The notes below the pieces were generated by a model. The model was not told where the DNA came from. It was given only the letters and a program-made list of their open reading frames with translations, and ran no database searches. Below are positions 61,375-64,000 of a DNA stretch of 64,000 nucleotides, piece after piece. Origin of the DNA: Methanoculleus frigidifontis. GTDB taxonomy: Archaea; Halobacteriota; Methanomicrobia; Methanomicrobiales; Methanoculleaceae. The position numbers were made by a program, and so were the translations under genes. The stretch is from contig NZ_VCYH01000002.1 in assembly GCF_030464345.1 (NCBI RefSeq), forward strand, positions 310,001 to 374,000, given 5' to 3'. Numbering within the stretch: the stretch's first letter is position 1; every line of letters starts with the position of its first letter.

Positions 61375-61770
61375 ATGGCAGACAACAAAGAGAAGTGGGG
61401 CGTCGCGCACATCTTCGCCTCCTTTAACAACACCATCATCACTGTCACCGATCTCTCCGGTGCCGAGACCGTCACCAAGAGCAGCGGCGGTATGGTCGTG
61501 AAACAGGACCGGAACGAGAGCTCGCCCTACGCAGCAATGCAGATGGCGACGCAGGTCGCACACAACGCCCGCGACAAGGGCATCACCGGCGTCCACGTCA
61601 AGGTTCGCGCACCCGGCCGCGGGAAACAGCGCAGCCCCGGTCCCGGCGCTCAGGCAGCCATCCGCGCCCTCGCACGTGCAGGCATGCGGATCGGCCGCAT
61701 CGAAGATGTCACTCCGGTGCCGCACGACGGAATCCGTGGCAAAGGCGGACGGAGAGGAAGGAGAGTTTAA
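61375..61770 (+). CDS. rps11: Ribosomal protein S11
   Basis: A 131-residue archaeal S11p: [20 protein letters not shown], then [18 protein letters not shown] and the C-terminal [20 protein letters not shown]. It is part of the 30S platform. Its stop TAA overlaps the rpoD start (TAATG). Confidence 0.97.
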   Translation: MADNKEKWGVAHIFASFNNTIITVTDLSGAETVTKSSGGMVVKQDRNESSPYAAMQMATQVAHNARDKGITGVHVKVRAPGRGKQRSPGPGAQAAIRALARAGMRIGRIEDVTPVPHDGIRGKGGRRGRRV

Positions 61771-62615
61771 TGGATATTGCGTTTGCTCAACTTGATGAGA
61801 GAGTCGCAAAATTCGTTCTGAGCGGAGCAAGCCCTGCGTTTGCCAACACGCTCAGACGTGCCATGATCAGCGAAGTTCCCACGCTCGCCATCGAAGACGT
61901 GCGCATCTACGACAATACCAGCGTCCTCTTCGATGAGATGCTCACCCATCGGCTGGGCCTCATCCCCCTCAAGACCGACCTGAGACGCTACAAGCCCAAA
62001 GACGAGTGCACCTGTGAAGAAGGTGTCTGCCCCGTCTGCACGGCGACCTACACGCTCAGCGTCGAGGGGCCGGGGATGGTCACTTCAAGCGACCTGATCC
62101 CGCAGGACCCGGATGCCGCACCGGCCGAAGAGAAGATCCCCATCATCGAGCTCGCACGCGATCAGAAGATCGTACTCGAGGCGCATGCCGTCGTCGCCAC
62201 CGGAAAAGAGCACGCCAAATGGCAACCGACTGTTGCCTGCGGTTTCAAGAACTATCCGGTCATCGTCATCGACGGCAACTGCGACGCATGCGGGATGTGC
62301 GTCGATGAATGCCCCCGCGGCGTCCTGGAGACGGAGCACGGCAAAGTCAACGTCGTGGAAGGCCGCCTCGAGCTCTGCTCGATGTGCCGCCTCTGCGAAA
62401 AGGCCTGTCTCGCCGGCGGGATTGGAGCCGAGCCTGCAATCCACGTCAGCGCCGATGAAAGCAGATTCATCTTTGTCGTGGAGGGCGACGGGTCGATGCC
62501 GGTCAGCGAGATCATCAAGAGAGCACTGCAGTATATCCAGACCAAATCAGACGACCTGGTGGAAGTTTTGACGGAGATTACCGGAGAGGGTGCAGATGAA
62601 GAAGTCAGTTACTAA
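61770..62615 (+). CDS. rpoD: RNA polymerase subunit D with Fe-S domain
   Basis: A 281-residue archaeal Rpo3 (alpha-like). The dimerisation region is FVLSGASPAFANTLRRAMIS. An inserted ferredoxin-like domain (about 165-220) carries two cysteine sets, CDACGMCVDECPRG and CSMCRLCEKAC, the full set for two 4Fe-4S clusters. It assembles with RpoL, RpoN and RpoP to start polymerase assembly. It overlaps rps11 by 1 nt and rpl18e by 20 nt. Confidence 0.96.
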   Translation: MDIAFAQLDERVAKFVLSGASPAFANTLRRAMISEVPTLAIEDVRIYDNTSVLFDEMLTHRLGLIPLKTDLRRYKPKDECTCEEGVCPVCTATYTLSVEGPGMVTSSDLIPQDPDAAPAEEKIPIIELARDQKIVLEAHAVVATGKEHAKWQPTVACGFKNYPVIVIDGNCDACGMCVDECPRGVLETEHGKVNVVEGRLELCSMCRLCEKACLAGGIGAEPAIHVSADESRFIFVVEGDGSMPVSEIIKRALQYIQTKSDDLVEVLTEITGEGADEEVSY

Positions 62616-62961
62616 GACGAACCCACGCCTTGCAGGCCTCATTGCGATGCTCAAAGATGCATCGCGCACCCATGAGGCCAAGATCTGGCGTGAAATTGCA
62701 AAACGGCTGGATAGCCCGGCAAAGAGCTATGCCGAAGTGAATATCAGCAAGATCCAGCGGTACGCAAACGAGGGCGAGACGATCCTGGTACCCGGCAAGG
62801 TGCTCGGAAGCGGCGTGCTTGAACTGCCGGTAACGGTGGCCGCGCTGAACTTTTCCGAGGCCGCGGCAAGCAAGATCACCGGCGCCAACGGAACGTGTAT
62901 GAGCATCGAGGACCTCATTCGAGACAACCCGAAGGGGAGCCGTGTACGGATTCTGAGGTGA
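62596..62961 (+). CDS. rpl18e: Ribosomal protein L18e
   Basis: A 121-residue L18e ([20 protein letters not shown] start; [20 protein letters not shown] core). I chose the ATG at 62596, preceded by GGAGAGGG, over an in-frame GTG at 62590. It overlaps the end of rpoD. Archaeal/eukaryotic large-subunit protein of the L15 fold. Confidence 0.96.
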   Translation: MKKSVTKTNPRLAGLIAMLKDASRTHEAKIWREIAKRLDSPAKSYAEVNISKIQRYANEGETILVPGKVLGSGVLELPVTVAALNFSEAAASKITGANGTCMSIEDLIRDNPKGSRVRILR

Positions 62962-62966
62962 ACGAC

Positions 62967-63389
62967 ATGGTTACAATCATCGACGCCAGCGGACTGCTGC
63001 TCGGACGGATGGCAAGCATCGTTGCCAAGCGCTCCCTCGACGGAGAAGAGATTGCCATTGTGAATGCGGAGAAGGTCATCGTCTCCGGGAACCGCGCCCG
63101 CGTCCTCGGACACTACGACCAGAAGCGCAAGCGGGGTTCCCGCGAAGGCGGCCCGTTCTTCCCGCGCAGACCCGACCATATCGTGAAGCGCACCATCAGG
63201 GGCATGCTCCCCTACAAGCGCGAGCGCGGTGCTGCCGCATTCAAGAATATCAAGGTATACGTCGGCGTACCGTACGAACTTGCGGGGCAGGAGACGGAGT
63301 CGCTCGAGACGGCGCATATCGACCGGCTGAGCAGCTCGCAGTACGTGACCCTCGCTGCGATCAGCACCTATCTCGGAGCCAAATTCTAA
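62967..63389 (+). CDS. rpl13: Ribosomal protein L13
   Basis: A 140-residue archaeal L13p: [56 protein letters not shown]. The start at 62967 lies 5 nt after the rpl18e stop with GAGGTGA upstream. It binds 23S rRNA early in assembly. Confidence 0.96.
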   Translation: MVTIIDASGLLLGRMASIVAKRSLDGEEIAIVNAEKVIVSGNRARVLGHYDQKRKRGSREGGPFFPRRPDHIVKRTIRGMLPYKRERGAAAFKNIKVYVGVPYELAGQETESLETAHIDRLSSSQYVTLAAISTYLGAKF

Positions 63390-63400
63390 CCGGTGATACT

Positions 63401-63802
63401 ATGGCAAAAATCATAAATACAAGCGGAAAGAGAAAGACGGCAATCGCCCGAGCAACGCTGAAGAGCGGAAACGGGAGAGTGCGCATCAACTCCGTCCCCC
63501 TTGAGATCTTCGGCACCGACCTTATCCGGATGAAGATCTCCGAGCCGCTGCTGCTGGTTCCGACCGCGCTCGACGGCATCGACGCCACCATCGACGTCTC
63601 GGGCGGCGGCGTGATGGGACAGGCAGAGGCGGTCCGCACGGCAATCGCACGCGGTATCGTCGAATGGCACAACGACCCGCAGATCAAGGATGTCTACCTG
63701 ACCTACGACCGTACCCTGCTCGTGAACGACTCACGGCAGAAAGAGACCAAGAAGCCTCACGGCCGTGGCGCACGGAAGAAATTCCAGAAATCGTATCGTT
63801 AA
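63401..63802 (+). CDS. rps9: Ribosomal protein S9
   Basis: A 133-residue archaeal S9p: [40 protein letters not shown] and the basic tail ending [10 protein letters not shown] that reaches the P-site tRNA. It lies 11 nt behind rpl13. Confidence 0.97.
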   Translation: MAKIINTSGKRKTAIARATLKSGNGRVRINSVPLEIFGTDLIRMKISEPLLLVPTALDGIDATIDVSGGGVMGQAEAVRTAIARGIVEWHNDPQIKDVYLTYDRTLLVNDSRQKETKKPHGRGARKKFQKSYR

Positions 63803-63837
63803 ATCACAAGAGTTAATAACAAAGCAGGTACAATGAT

Positions 63838-64000
63838 ATGATACCCGTTCGATGTTTTACCTGTGGTAAAGTCATATCCCCTGCGTGGAAGGAGTTCAAG
63901 GAGCGGCGAGATGCAGGCGAGGATCCCAAACAGGTCCTCGACGATCTCGGCCTTGAGCGCTACTGCTGCAGGCGGATGTTGCTGACACACAAGGAAATTG
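63838..64000 (+). CDS. rpoN: RNA polymerase subunit N (partial, runs off the window)
   Basis: The first 54 codons ([20 protein letters not shown] start) of archaeal Rpo10. The zinc-binding CFTCG and downstream RYCCRRM are both present. The usual length is about 60-65 residues, so only the last few are missing. An out-of-frame ATG at 63833 is followed at once by a stop and is not used. It belongs to the same operon as rps9. Confidence 0.95.
   Translation, partial: MIPVRCFTCGKVISPAWKEFKERRDAGEDPKQVLDDLGLERYCCRRMLLTHKEI

Overview
The window reads as chromosomal DNA of a methanogenic euryarchaeon, most likely Methanomicrobiales (Methanoculleus-like). The evidence is a high-GC genome, deoxyhypusine synthase, diphthine synthase, an archaeal ribosomal protein/RNA polymerase operon (S13-S4-S11-rpoD-L18e-L13-S9-rpoN), archaeal type IV pilins, TATA-type promoters with short or absent leaders, DUF357 and DUF432 genes and a PolX with PHP domain. 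The genus is inferred from gene content, not from a search.

1-16.3 kb (minus strand): a complete type 1 BREX operon, brxA-brxB-brxC-pglX-pglZ-brxL. An HD-domain dGTPase-like gene sits between pglX and pglZ. Two small PUA-fold genes (EVE and DUF365) follow brxL. Nearly all junctions overlap or lie within 12 nt, so this looks like one transcriptional unit. The middle of pglX is strikingly AT-rich, suggesting an exchanged target-recognition domain.

16.3-23.8 kb: a decayed accessory region with a HIT pseudogene, the first copy of a dispersed ~324-bp repeat, two virus-like small genes, a G-free 10-bp minisatellite, an intact AlbA_2 regulator and a broken paralogue of the same class, a Doc-like toxin, a ClpP-fold SDH_sah protease with a small partner, and zinc-ribbon genes.

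23.8-38.8 kb: housekeeping genes. These are an MscS channel with its DUF432 partner, a PAS histidine kinase lacking the phospho-acceptor His, a NusA-like KH protein, hisE, DUF151, a LPG-synthase-like membrane protein, an iron operon (DtxR-FeoA fusion, feoB) leading into dphB and DUF357, polX, a pair of cis-prenyltransferase paralogues (one catalytically degenerate) and a radical SAM enzyme.

38.9-43.5 kb: four consecutive type IV pilin-like secreted proteins, the last carrying a bactofilin-like beta-helix. 43.6-49.3 kb: a second accessory region with a TIR protein fused to a DnaJ-like zinc finger, an archaeal ATPase bracketed by two tandem pairs of the 324-bp repeat, vapBC, a SWIM-protein remnant and a pRiA4b ORF-3-like gene.

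49.5-57.5 kb: a hypothetical protein, a KamA-family radical SAM enzyme, the GTPase operon arvA-arvB-arvC (linked to vesicle formation in euryarchaea) and, divergent from it, five genes encoding 18 CBS repeats. 57.5-59.1 kb is repeat-rich and mostly noncoding, with a frameshifted lipoprotein. The window ends with deoxyhypusine synthase, tRNA-Ser(GCU) and the ribosomal/RNA polymerase operon, cut inside rpoN.

The strongest candidates for an undescribed system are the BREX operon with its embedded nucleotide-hydrolase gene and modified-base readers, the TIR-zinc-finger protein with its membrane neighbour, and the 324-bp repeat, which carries a promoter-like box and a partly conserved hairpin.
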